From assembly GCA_016867235.1 (NCBI GenBank), contig VGJY01000034.1, forward strand, positions 1-32,744: DNA of 32,744 nucleotides, in the 5' to 3' direction. The notes under the pieces are model-generated. The model made no database searches. It saw only the letters and a program-made list of their open reading frames with translations, and was not told the DNA's origin. The stretch's first letter is position 1, and every line of letters starts with the position of its first letter. The DNA comes from Candidatus Tanganyikabacteria bacterium (lineage in GTDB: Bacteria; Cyanobacteriota; Sericytochromatia; S15B-MN24; VGJW01). A program made the translations under genes and the position numbers. Shown here piece after piece: positions 7,640-14,947 of this stretch.

Positions 7640-9235
7640 ATGTCCAAGACGCGGGGGATGCTACTGTCGCTCGTCCTGGCCGCCGCCGGTTGCGGCACGC
7701 CGGCCAGGACCCTCGCGACGCCCGACCTTTCCTGGCAGGTCGCCAGGCCGGCGGAAGCCGCGCCGATCGTGGCGCCCCCGGTCGACGACCAGGCCAGGGC
7801 GGTACCAGGCGAGGTCGTGATCAGGTTCAAGGACGGCACGTATGCCGACGATCGGGCGCCCGAAATCGCCGGCGCCGAGGCGCTCCGGCCCGTCGAGGGC
7901 GTGCCGGGCGCCTGGGTCTACCGCATGACCGGCGGCAAGTACACCACGGCAAACGCCGACACCTTGCGCAACGACCCGCGCCTGGAGTACGCCGAGCCCA
8001 ACTACCGCTACCACATCGTCGAGAGCGAGGTCGCCTACAGTCCGCCCGGCGAGGATCTGAGCGGCTTGTGGGGCGTGCGGCAGATCAAGGCCCCCGACGC
8101 CTGGGACCGCACGCGCGGCAAGTCGTCGGTCCTAATCGCCGTGATCGACACGGGCGTGGACTACCGCCACCCGGATCTCGAGGGCATCGTGGTCAAGGGC
8201 CCCGACGTGACCAACGGCGACAACGACCCGCGCGACGACCACGGGCACGGCACCCACGTGGCCGGCACGATCGCGGCGCGGGCCAACGGCGCGGGCGTGG
8301 TCGGCGTCGCATTCGGGGCGAAGATCCTGGCGATCAAGGCGCTGGATCGCAACGGCAGCGGTCCCGAGGACGGGATCGCCCGCGCGGTGGACGCCGCGGT
8401 CCGCAACGGGGCGAAGATCATCAACATGAGCCTGGGCGGGCCGGAAGACGCGCGCGCCCTGCGCGACGCCGTGGCCCGGGCACACCGCCAAGGCGTGCTG
8501 GTCGTGGTCGCGGCCGGCAACGACGCTTCCACCAGGGCAAGCTATCCTGCGGCCTACCCGGACGCCCTGGCGGTCGGCGCCACCGACTCCCGCGATCGCC
8601 GGGCCTACTTCTCCAACTACGGGTCGTACACGCAGATCGCGGCGCCGGGCGTGGGCGTACTGTCGACCAGCCTGGGCGGCGACTACGAGCGCCTCTCGGG
8701 CACGAGCATGGCCGCCCCGCACGTCGCCGGCGCGGCCGCCTTGCTCCTGTCGGCAAACGGGGGCCTCTCGCCCGCCGCCCTCAAGAAGGCGCTCATCGAC
8801 ACGGGCGACGCCGCCCAGGATTTCCCTTACACGCCGAAAGTGCGGCGCCTCAACGTCGTGAAAGCCCTCGCGGCCGCCGGCCAGGGCGGCACCTCGCCCA
8901 CCCCGGATCCCGGCCCCGGCGATCCCGGCAGCCCGCAAGGCATCTCCGGCATCACGATCGTCAAGCGGTCGGTGGACGGCGCCACCATCAAGTGGCACAC
9001 CGACGTCCCCACCATGGGGTTCGTCGAGTACGGGCCCTCCAAGGAGTACGGCGCGACGACCTTCTACTCCGACGGTTACAAGACCGATCACGAGATGTCC
9101 CTCTCGGGCCTCAAGCGCTGGAAGTGGTACTACTTCCGGGTGCATGGCCGCACGCAGGACGGCCGCCAGTACGTCTCGGAAGGCCAGGAGTTCCTCACCA
9201 AGCTCTGGTTCCTGTTCTCGGTCGCAGAACATTAG
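7640..9235 (+). CDS. Subtilisin-like serine protease with C-terminal FN3-like domain, lipoprotein
   Basis: A 531-residue exported S8 peptidase. The signal MSKTRGMLLSLVLAAAGC puts the lipid on Cys18. Residues 55-125 form a prodomain of the fervidolysin-like type (PGEVVIRFKDG, then VEGVPGAWVYR and a closing YAEPNY). The catalytic domain has Asp170 (AVIDTGVDYRHPDLEG), His203 (HGHGTHVAGT), oxyanion Asn294 (AAGND) and Ser356 (SGTSMAAPHVAG). A Pro/Gly linker (416-434) leads to a fibronectin-III-like domain (435-520) of the kind at the N-terminus of purple acid phosphatases (IKWHTDVPTMGFVEYG). The next gene is a clear paralog with the same layout. Substrates are unknown. The upstream TTG start is rejected because ATG 7640 has the correctly spaced GAGG. 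Confidence 0.94.
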   Translation: MSKTRGMLLSLVLAAAGCGTPARTLATPDLSWQVARPAEAAPIVAPPVDDQARAVPGEVVIRFKDGTYADDRAPEIAGAEALRPVEGVPGAWVYRMTGGKYTTANADTLRNDPRLEYAEPNYRYHIVESEVAYSPPGEDLSGLWGVRQIKAPDAWDRTRGKSSVLIAVIDTGVDYRHPDLEGIVVKGPDVTNGDNDPRDDHGHGTHVAGTIAARANGAGVVGVAFGAKILAIKALDRNGSGPEDGIARAVDAAVRNGAKIINMSLGGPEDARALRDAVARAHRQGVLVVVAAGNDASTRASYPAAYPDALAVGATDSRDRRAYFSNYGSYTQIAAPGVGVLSTSLGGDYERLSGTSMAAPHVAGAAALLLSANGGLSPAALKKALIDTGDAAQDFPYTPKVRRLNVVKALAAAGQGGTSPTPDPGPGDPGSPQGISGITIVKRSVDGATIKWHTDVPTMGFVEYGPSKEYGATTFYSDGYKTDHEMSLSGLKRWKWYYFRVHGRTQDGRQYVSEGQEFLTKLWFLFSVAEH

Positions 9236-9287
9236 CAAAACAATCTCGTAACACCCCCTTTACAGCAGCCGCTCGTTCGGTTAGGAT

Positions 9288-9309
9288 GTTCTTAAGAACG
9301 GGTTAAAAT
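9288..9309 (+). promoter_or_regulatory. Palindrome and candidate -10 before subtilase 3
   Basis: A perfect 12-base palindrome GTTCTTAAGAAC (9288-9299) is followed by TAAAAT (9304-9309), a reasonable -10 for the gene starting at 9335. The palindrome lies in the spacer of the presumed promoter, a place where a dimeric repressor could bind. No strong -35 is visible (TTAGGA at 9281 is the closest). Confidence 0.35.
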
Positions 9310-9334
9310 TAACTGAAATGGGGTGGTGTTGCTC

Positions 9335-10930
9335 ATGCGGGCTCGGCGTTTCTGGTTCCTGTGTCCCCTGGCGATATCGCTGGCGGCTTGCGGCAAGCCG
9401 GCTTCGCTCGCCCCGCAGCCCGCTCCCCTCCTTAACGCCCTCCAGGCCGCCGAGGCCGATCTCCCGCGCATCGCGCCGCCGCCCGAGGAGGGCCAGGCCT
9501 TCCCGGGCGAAGCCATAGTCCGCTTCAAGGACGGCGAGGAGGCGCCCGCGGCGATCCCCGGCGGCGAGCGTCTCCGCCCGGTAGAGGGCGTACCGGGCGC
9601 CTGGGTGTACCGGCTTACCGGCGGCCGCTACACGACCGCCGCCACGGCAGGCTGGGAAGCCGATCCGCGCATCGCGTACGCCGAACCGCTGTACGTGTAT
9701 CGCACCCAGGAGTACCCGGCCGGTGAGGACAAGACGTTGTACGGCCTCAACCGCATCAAGGCCCCGGCCGCCTGGGCGAAGGCCACCGGCAAGAGCGGCG
9801 TGCTGGTGGCCGTCGTCGACACCGGCGTGGACTACAACCATCCCGACCTGGAGGGAGCGGTGGTCAAGGGGCCGGATGTCGTCAACCGGGATAGCGATCC
9901 GCTGGACGATCATGGCCACGGCACGCATGTGGCCGGCACGATCGGCGCGGTCGCCAATGGCTCGGGTATAGTCGGCGTCGCCTACGGGGTCAAGATCCTC
10001 GGCGTCAAGGTGCTGGCGAAATCGGGCTTCGGCTCCCAGGCGGGCATCGCCGAGGGCATCAATTCGGCGGTGAAGAACGGCGCCCAGGTCATCAACATGA
10101 GTCTGGGCGGTCCGGACTCGCGGGCCATGCGCGACGCCATCGTCAGCGCCACGAAGAAGGGCGTGCTGTGCGTGGCCGCCGCCGGCAACGACGGGGACAA
10201 GGATCCGGATTACCCGGGAGCGCAGCCCGAGGCCCTCGGGGTGGGCGCCACGGATTCCGCCGACAAGCGGTCGTACTTCTCCAACTACGGCACGACCGTG
10301 GACATCGCGGCCCCGGGCTCCAACATCTACTCTCTCGGGCTCGGGAAAGCCTACAAGACGATGTCGGGAACCAGCATGGCCACTCCCCATGTCGCGGGCG
10401 CCGCCGCCTTGCTCCTGTCCTTCAAGCCGGATCTCACCGTGGCGCAGTTGCGCAAGATCCTGGAAGAGACCGGCGACGCCGCCTCGGGCTTCACCGAGAC
10501 GCCGCAGGTCAGGCGGCTCAACCTTGAAAAGGCCCTCGCCGCGGCGGAGAAACTGGGTGCGGCCCCCGCACCCACTCCGGGGCCGACCGCGCCGCCGACC
10601 CCGGCCGATCCCCCGCCCGCGGCGGATCCTCCGGCGCCACCCGCCATCACCGGGATCAAGACGAGCGTCACGAGCAACTCCGCCACGATTCGCTGGTCCA
10701 CGGATCTACCCGCCATCGGCTCGGTGGACTACGGGGAGACCACCGACTACGGCAAGGTTGCCGCGAAAGCAGGCAGCTACGCGAAGACGCACGAAGTGGT
10801 GCTGACGGGCCTGAAGTGGCGCAAGATCTACCACTTCCGCATCAATGCCACGACCGAGGCGGGCGGCAAGGCGTCGTCAAGCGACGGCACCGTCGTGCCC
10901 AGGTACTTCGGAATCCTGACCCTGGATTAG
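9335..10930 (+). CDS. Subtilisin-like serine protease with C-terminal FN3-like domain, lipoprotein (paralog)
   Basis: A 531-residue paralog of the preceding gene with the same order of parts: lipoprotein signal (MRARRFWFLCPLAISLAAC, Cys19), prodomain with PGEAIVRFKDG and VEGVPGAWVYR, catalytic domain with Asp162, His195, Asn285 and Ser347 (MSGTSMATPHVAG), a proline-rich linker (410-436), and a fibronectin-III-like domain (437-522; IRWSTDLPAIGSVDYGE). The ATG at 9335 lies eight bases after GGGGTGG; in-frame GTG codons upstream would overlap that site. The linker is longer and richer in proline than in its neighbour, and the C-terminal domains differ more than the catalytic cores do, as expected after an old tandem duplication. 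Its stop overlaps the stop of the convergent merR-like gene. Confidence 0.94.
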   Translation: MRARRFWFLCPLAISLAACGKPASLAPQPAPLLNALQAAEADLPRIAPPPEEGQAFPGEAIVRFKDGEEAPAAIPGGERLRPVEGVPGAWVYRLTGGRYTTAATAGWEADPRIAYAEPLYVYRTQEYPAGEDKTLYGLNRIKAPAAWAKATGKSGVLVAVVDTGVDYNHPDLEGAVVKGPDVVNRDSDPLDDHGHGTHVAGTIGAVANGSGIVGVAYGVKILGVKVLAKSGFGSQAGIAEGINSAVKNGAQVINMSLGGPDSRAMRDAIVSATKKGVLCVAAAGNDGDKDPDYPGAQPEALGVGATDSADKRSYFSNYGTTVDIAAPGSNIYSLGLGKAYKTMSGTSMATPHVAGAAALLLSFKPDLTVAQLRKILEETGDAASGFTETPQVRRLNLEKALAAAEKLGAAPAPTPGPTAPPTPADPPPAADPPAPPAITGIKTSVTSNSATIRWSTDLPAIGSVDYGETTDYGKVAAKAGSYAKTHEVVLTGLKWRKIYHFRINATTEAGGKASSSDGTVVPRYFGILTLD

Positions 10931-11787
10931 ACCCAGAACTGCCACCAGGGGCGCCGCCGTCGCGCCTCGTCCTGGATGGCGGTGACCAGGGTGTCCAGCA
11001 AGCTCTCGTCGTCGCGGCCGGCCGGCGCCTCCTCGCGGGCGACGAATGCCGCCTCGAGATCCAGCAACCGGCGCTGCAGGCCCCTCACCACGTCATCCGA
11101 GGGCCCGTGACGCTTGGCCGCAAGTGCCTCCTCGATGCCTTGCAGCTTCTCTTGCAGCTCCGCAACCAGCTGCTGATCGCCTGATGGCGACCCCTGCGAC
11201 CGGATCTCGCGCTCCAACTCTACAAGTCGCGCCTGGAGCGCCTCGAACTCGTCCGACGCCCCGCCATCGTGCGCATCCACCGCGGACTGCAGCGATTCCA
11301 GGCGCTCCCTGAGCGCGGAGGCCTCCACCTCGCGACTGCTCTCCAGGGCCGCCACCTGCTCGGCCAGGGCCTGCAGTTGCGGATCGGGCTCCTTGGGGGC
11401 CTCGAGGAGCAATTGCACCCTTTCCTGCAGGAGCTTCAGGCTCTGATTCTCCCCGAGTAACTGCCCGATCGCCTGCTGCTGCAGCTTGACGACGCGTTCC
11501 AGCTCGTCCTGCCGGGCAATGAGGGCGCCGATGACGTCCTTGAGGTCGGGTTGCGCTTCCGCGAGGTCCGGGGCGGGCGGCGCGAGTTGCAACCGGATCT
11601 CCTCGATCGGGACGTTCTGGTCGCGGTAGGAGCGGATGATGCGGAGGTTTTCCAGGTCCCGATCGGTGATAATCCGCTGACCGCCCTTAGTACGCCCGAA
11701 GCGAAGCTCGAATTCCTTCTCGTAGTGCCGGATCAGCGACACCGAGATCCCGAGCTTCTTCGCGGCCTGAGCCACCGACATGGCCAT
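10927..11787 (-). CDS. MerR-family DNA-binding protein with long coiled coil
   Basis: A 286-residue protein. Residues 1-70 form a MerR-type winged helix (SVAQAAKKLGISVSLIRHYEKEF, then RFGRTKGGQRIITDRDLENLRIIRSYR). From about 75 to 260 the sequence is Glu/Leu/Gln-rich with heptad-like spacing, indicating a long coiled coil. It ends in the unusual basic and aromatic tail RRRRPWWQFWV. There is no metal- or drug-binding domain as in ordinary MerR regulators. The long coil and aromatic tail recall proteins that tie DNA to another structure, such as RacA, but this is inference from architecture. No ribosome binding site is seen; TAAGAT lies exactly six bases before the ATG, which suggests a leaderless mRNA. 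The divergent lipM starts only 14 to 38 bases away, so the protein may control that gene. It meets the upstream subtilase gene tail to tail with overlapping stop codons (TTAG, 10927-10930). Confidence 0.8.
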   Translation of the reverse strand: MAMSVAQAAKKLGISVSLIRHYEKEFELRFGRTKGGQRIITDRDLENLRIIRSYRDQNVPIEEIRLQLAPPAPDLAEAQPDLKDVIGALIARQDELERVVKLQQQAIGQLLGENQSLKLLQERVQLLLEAPKEPDPQLQALAEQVAALESSREVEASALRERLESLQSAVDAHDGGASDEFEALQARLVELEREIRSQGSPSGDQQLVAELQEKLQGIEEALAAKRHGPSDDVVRGLQRRLLDLEAAFVAREEAPAGRDDESLLDTLVTAIQDEARRRRPWWQFWV

Positions 11788-11825
11788 GGCTCGATCTTAC
11801 AATGCAAGCTACAATTCCGGGAACC
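11788..11825. promoter_or_regulatory. Very short divergent promoter region, merR-like / lipM
   Basis: Two TACAAT hexamers on the plus strand (11798-11803 and 11810-11815) are exactly 12 bases apart and are both good -10 boxes for lipM. On the minus strand TAAGAT (11794-11799) serves the merR-like gene. Both promoters therefore overlap, so a protein bound here would affect both directions. Confidence 0.4.
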
Positions 11826-12602
11826 GTGCGCCTCCTGGTCGATCCACCGGCAGCCGGCGCCTACAACATGGCGCTGGACGAGGCCCTGCTCGAGGCCCTG
11901 GCCGGCGGCCAGGGGTTACCGACGCTCCGCTTCTACGACTGGTCCCCGCCCGCCCTGAGCCTGGGATACGCCCAGCCTGTCGAGGTCGTGGACCGGGACG
12001 CTTGCCGGCGGTGGGGAGTCGACGTGGTGCGCCGGCCCACGGGCGGCCGCGCCGTGCTCCACGACCGGGAATTGACCTATTCCGTGGTGATGCGGGCGGG
12101 GGGCGAGTCGGTGGCGGACAGCTACTGCCGCATCTCGAAGGCGATCGCCCGCGCCCTGGCCGCCATGGGAGTACCGGCGGAGGTGGCCGCCGGAAGCGCC
12201 CGCAAGGCGCCAGGCGTGGCCGATTGCTTCGCCGTAGCGACCCCGGCCGATCTGGTGGCCGGCTCCGGCCGAAAGCTCGCCGGCTCCGCGCAGGTCCGCC
12301 GCCACGGCCGTTTCCTGCAGCATGGTTCCATCAAGCTGGCGCCGTCGCCCATTCCGCTCGGCGAGTTGTTGCCGGGCCAGGCTGCGCCCTCGCCGGCTAC
12401 GGTCGCCGACTACCTGGGCACCCCGGCACCTGACCTAGCCGGCAGGCTGATGCGCGCGATCGCCGCCGAACTGGGCGTCCCCTGGGAACCCGCCGCGCCG
12501 ACCGCCGCGGAACTTCACCTTGCCGCGATCATCGCAGCTCGAACTTCATCCGTACCTGGCCCAGCTGATCGCGTTGCGGCGCGGCCGGATCGAGGGGCGT
12601 GA
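11802..12602 (+). CDS. lipM: Octanoyltransferase LipM-like (lipoate biosynthesis)
   Basis: A 266-residue member of the biotin/lipoate ligase fold. The marks are YNMALDEALLEAL, RRPTGGRAVLHDRELTYSV, and GVADCFAVATPADLVAGSGRKLAGSAQ followed by LQHGSI. Cys142 in DCF is where LipM enzymes carry the octanoyl thioester, and Lys158 (GRKLAGSAQ) is the conserved fold lysine. LipM moves octanoate from acyl carrier protein to GcvH, whose gene is about 7 kb upstream. The true start may be GTG 11826 (VRLLVDPPAAG), closer to where family members begin; neither start has a strong ribosome binding site. The last 24 codons overlap the 3' end of the convergent tonB gene (74 bases). A lipoate-protein ligase is the alternative reading, but the DCF cysteine favours LipM. 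Confidence 0.75.
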   Translation: MQATIPGTVRLLVDPPAAGAYNMALDEALLEALAGGQGLPTLRFYDWSPPALSLGYAQPVEVVDRDACRRWGVDVVRRPTGGRAVLHDRELTYSVVMRAGGESVADSYCRISKAIARALAAMGVPAEVAAGSARKAPGVADCFAVATPADLVAGSGRKLAGSAQVRRHGRFLQHGSIKLAPSPIPLGELLPGQAAPSPATVADYLGTPAPDLAGRLMRAIAAELGVPWEPAAPTAAELHLAAIIAARTSSVPGPADRVAARPDRGA

Positions 12603-13323
12603 ACCTGTAACGCCGGAAAGCCGCCAGCGCCGCCCGGTCGAGGTCGGGATCTCCCGCGGATCGCACCAGGTCCACCTCGACCACCTCTCCGGCAGGCGCG
12701 ACCCGGATCCTGGCGACAACCGTACCCTCCGAGTGGCGCTGCGCGGCCCCCGTGGGATACTCGGGCTCGAAGAGCTGGAAGCCTCGGCCGGCCAGATCGC
12801 CCGTCGCGCCCCGACCGGCTCCCACGGCGCCTCCGGCCGGCGGCGGATCGGCCGCTTCTCCGCGCCCGCCGTGGGCCTGCCTGTCTCCGGCTTCTTCGAG
12901 TTCGCGTCGCCGCGCCTCCTCCACCGAGCGACGGCGCTCTTCCTCGGCGGCCAGCGCGGCGAGATCGGGCTGCCGGACCTCCTCGATCCGCGGCTTGATC
13001 GCCTCGCGCGGGGGAGATGCGGGTACGGGCGCCTGGCGTATGGCCGCCGGCTTCGGCTCCACGACGCGCTCCACCGGCCGCTCGACCGGGACGTTTCGCA
13101 CCGGGGCGGCGACCCGCTTGGGCCGCGGAGCGTCATTCTCGCCGGCGACCTGGTCGCCCGGCGTCCCCAGATCGAGCAGCGTGAGCTCCAGGGGCGTCTC
13201 CGGTGCGACCTCGGTCGCCTTGATCGCGGGAATGAAGAGCAGCACCGCGAGTACCCAGGCGTGGATGACCAGGGACGTGCCCCAGGCCTCCCGGTTGGGT
13301 CGGATTTCGTAGTAACGGATCAC
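12529..13323 (-). CDS. tonB: TonB family energy-transducing protein
   Basis: A 264-residue TonB-like protein. It has a short cytoplasmic N-terminus, one membrane helix (about 15-35, WGTSLVIHAWVLAVLLFIPAI), a long Pro/Lys/Arg/Glu-rich periplasmic stretch (60-180) and a C-terminal TonB domain (185-262, with FEPEYPTGAAQRHSEGTVV, then DPDLDRAALAAFRRYRFTP). The family transmits inner-membrane proton-motive energy to outer-membrane receptors. The GTG start at 13323 lies about eight bases after GAGGAAG; longer open reading frame upstream would run into the preceding gene. It is the last gene of the operon with the barrel protein and the TPR protein. Partner genes exbB and exbD are not in the window. 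The 3' end overlaps lipM. Confidence 0.85.
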   Translation of the reverse strand: MIRYYEIRPNREAWGTSLVIHAWVLAVLLFIPAIKATEVAPETPLELTLLDLGTPGDQVAGENDAPRPKRVAAPVRNVPVERPVERVVEPKPAAIRQAPVPASPPREAIKPRIEEVRQPDLAALAAEEERRRSVEEARRRELEEAGDRQAHGGRGEAADPPPAGGAVGAGRGATGDLAGRGFQLFEPEYPTGAAQRHSEGTVVARIRVAPAGEVVEVDLVRSAGDPDLDRAALAAFRRYRFTPLDPAAPQRDQLGQVRMKFELR

Positions 13324-13336
13324 GGCAGGCTCTTCC

Positions 13337-14947
13337 TCAGAAATCGAGCCCGACGCCCGCGGTGATCTGGGCGGGGGTCGCGAAGTACCCCGCCGCGGGT
13401 TCCTGCTGCCAGACATGCCAATCCTTGCCCGCCACGATGATCTGCATTCCCGAATCCAGCCGGTATGCCGCCTCCCAGTCGGCGCGGACGTCGAGGCCCT
13501 GGCCGCCGCCCTGCGACGCGCCCAGTTCCACGTAGTCGACCGTCATGCCCGCGACCAGCGCCAGCTTGTCATCCAGCCACCTGCTCTCGTGCAAGGTGCC
13601 GCCCGAGAAGACCCGCTCGATCCCACCGGTAGGATTGCGCCAGCGGAGGGAGAATTTCTGCAGGGAGAAGTCCGACCAGATGTACTGGCTCGTCAGGCCC
13701 ATGTCGTAGACCTGCTGCCAGGCCGCCAGGTTTCGCGGCTGCCACAGCCCGTTGCCCGCGGGCGCGTAGTGAATCCAGTCGAGCGCATGCGACACGGCGA
13801 CGTGGGCCGTGCTGTAGGCCCGGTCGCTGAATCGGTGGCCGACTCCGGCCTCCACGCGGGGCGCGATCCGCTGCGGCCGCAGGTCGGCGTTGCCCGCCGT
13901 GCGGGTCCGCGAGAAGTAGAGCTCGTCGAAGCCGGGTTGCCGGGTCTCGGTGCGGACCTCCGCCCAGAACTCCGTCGGCGACGCCGCCACGTCGCCGTCC
14001 GCCACGCGCTGCCCGGGCCGAAACTCGGCGCGCAACCCCGGATCCAGGTAGGTGCTCTGCCGGAACAGCGACAGGCCCAGATCGCCTACCAGGGCGACCT
14101 GGGCGATCGGTTCGAACCGGTCCGCGGCGGACACGCCGAGCAACTGGCTGTTCCAGCCGCTGCCCGCCGGCCCCGCGGCGCCGAGTTGCCCGAGTTCCAG
14201 GCCCAGTTTCACCTGGTGGTCGCGCCAGAGCGGCTCCGGCTGGAAGTCGGCCCGTGCGGTCAAACCGTAGGCCAGCACGTCGCCAGGCGCGGCCGCGACC
14301 CGCCCCACCTCGCCCTGTATGTCGAGACAGAGAGCGTCGCTGCCGAGAGTGACTCCCAGCTTACCGCTCTCCTGCACCGCCGATGCGGCATTCGCTGCCG
14401 TCTGGCCCTCCCGGCGGTACCCGGCCGTGGCCCGGTACGCCTCGCTCCATGCGAGCTGCTGCCCGAACCGGATGCTCGACCAGCCGTCGAGGCCGTGCAG
14501 GTTGACACCCGCATCCGTCAGTGACCAGAGATCCCCGATCCGGCGGCCGTGGTAGAGACTCGCGTCGTAGCTGCCGAGGTGCCCGAGAGGCAGCGCGCCG
14601 AGGCCGCCCCGGAGGGACGTGAGGGGCTCCCGGTCGGACGGCGCGCCGACATCCTGCATGGCGTCGGGCGGCGCCGGCACGGCGAGGCGCAGCCTGTCCA
14701 GCAGCTCGGTGGTCGCTCGCACTGGAGCGGGAGGAGGCAGCGCGGCCACCGAGGCCGTGGCCTCCAGCGCCAGCTTGCTGCCCAGATTCACGTCCGGCTT
14801 CACCTCGTGGCCGATCACGCGCAGTTCGGGCAGGTCCACCGGCAGCTTCTCGACGGAGCGCTCTTCCGGCGGGCGCTCGGGCTCCGCGCTCGCCCCCACC
14901 GGCAGCAGCAGCACCCCGGCGGCGCAGCCGACGATCAGTCGCTTCAT
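13337..14947 (-). CDS. Outer-membrane beta-barrel protein, TonB-dependent-receptor-like
   Basis: A 536-residue predicted outer-membrane protein. MKRLIVGCAAGVLLLPVGASA is a cleavable signal peptide. Shortly after it comes KLPVDLPELRVIGHE (35-48), which resembles a TonB box. No typical plug domain is evident between it and the barrel. From about residue 115 on, alternating hydrophobic strands with many Tyr and Trp residues suggest a barrel, and the last residue is Phe (GVGLDF), the usual barrel-assembly signal. The start ATG overlaps the stop of the TPR gene (ATGA, 14944-14947), and the tonB start follows 13 bases after its stop, so the three are translated together. It is probably a TonB-energised transporter or a divergent relative; the ligand is unknown. 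Confidence 0.75.
   Translation of the reverse strand: MKRLIVGCAAGVLLLPVGASAEPERPPEERSVEKLPVDLPELRVIGHEVKPDVNLGSKLALEATASVAALPPPAPVRATTELLDRLRLAVPAPPDAMQDVGAPSDREPLTSLRGGLGALPLGHLGSYDASLYHGRRIGDLWSLTDAGVNLHGLDGWSSIRFGQQLAWSEAYRATAGYRREGQTAANAASAVQESGKLGVTLGSDALCLDIQGEVGRVAAAPGDVLAYGLTARADFQPEPLWRDHQVKLGLELGQLGAAGPAGSGWNSQLLGVSAADRFEPIAQVALVGDLGLSLFRQSTYLDPGLRAEFRPGQRVADGDVAASPTEFWAEVRTETRQPGFDELYFSRTRTAGNADLRPQRIAPRVEAGVGHRFSDRAYSTAHVAVSHALDWIHYAPAGNGLWQPRNLAAWQQVYDMGLTSQYIWSDFSLQKFSLRWRNPTGGIERVFSGGTLHESRWLDDKLALVAGMTVDYVELGASQGGGQGLDVRADWEAAYRLDSGMQIIVAGKDWHVWQQEPAAGYFATPAQITAGVGLDF

Noticed and set aside
11046-11460. Open frames on the plus strand opposite the merR-like gene
   Set aside because: They lack ribosome binding sites and known motifs, and the minus-strand reading has a clear MerR head and coiled coil.
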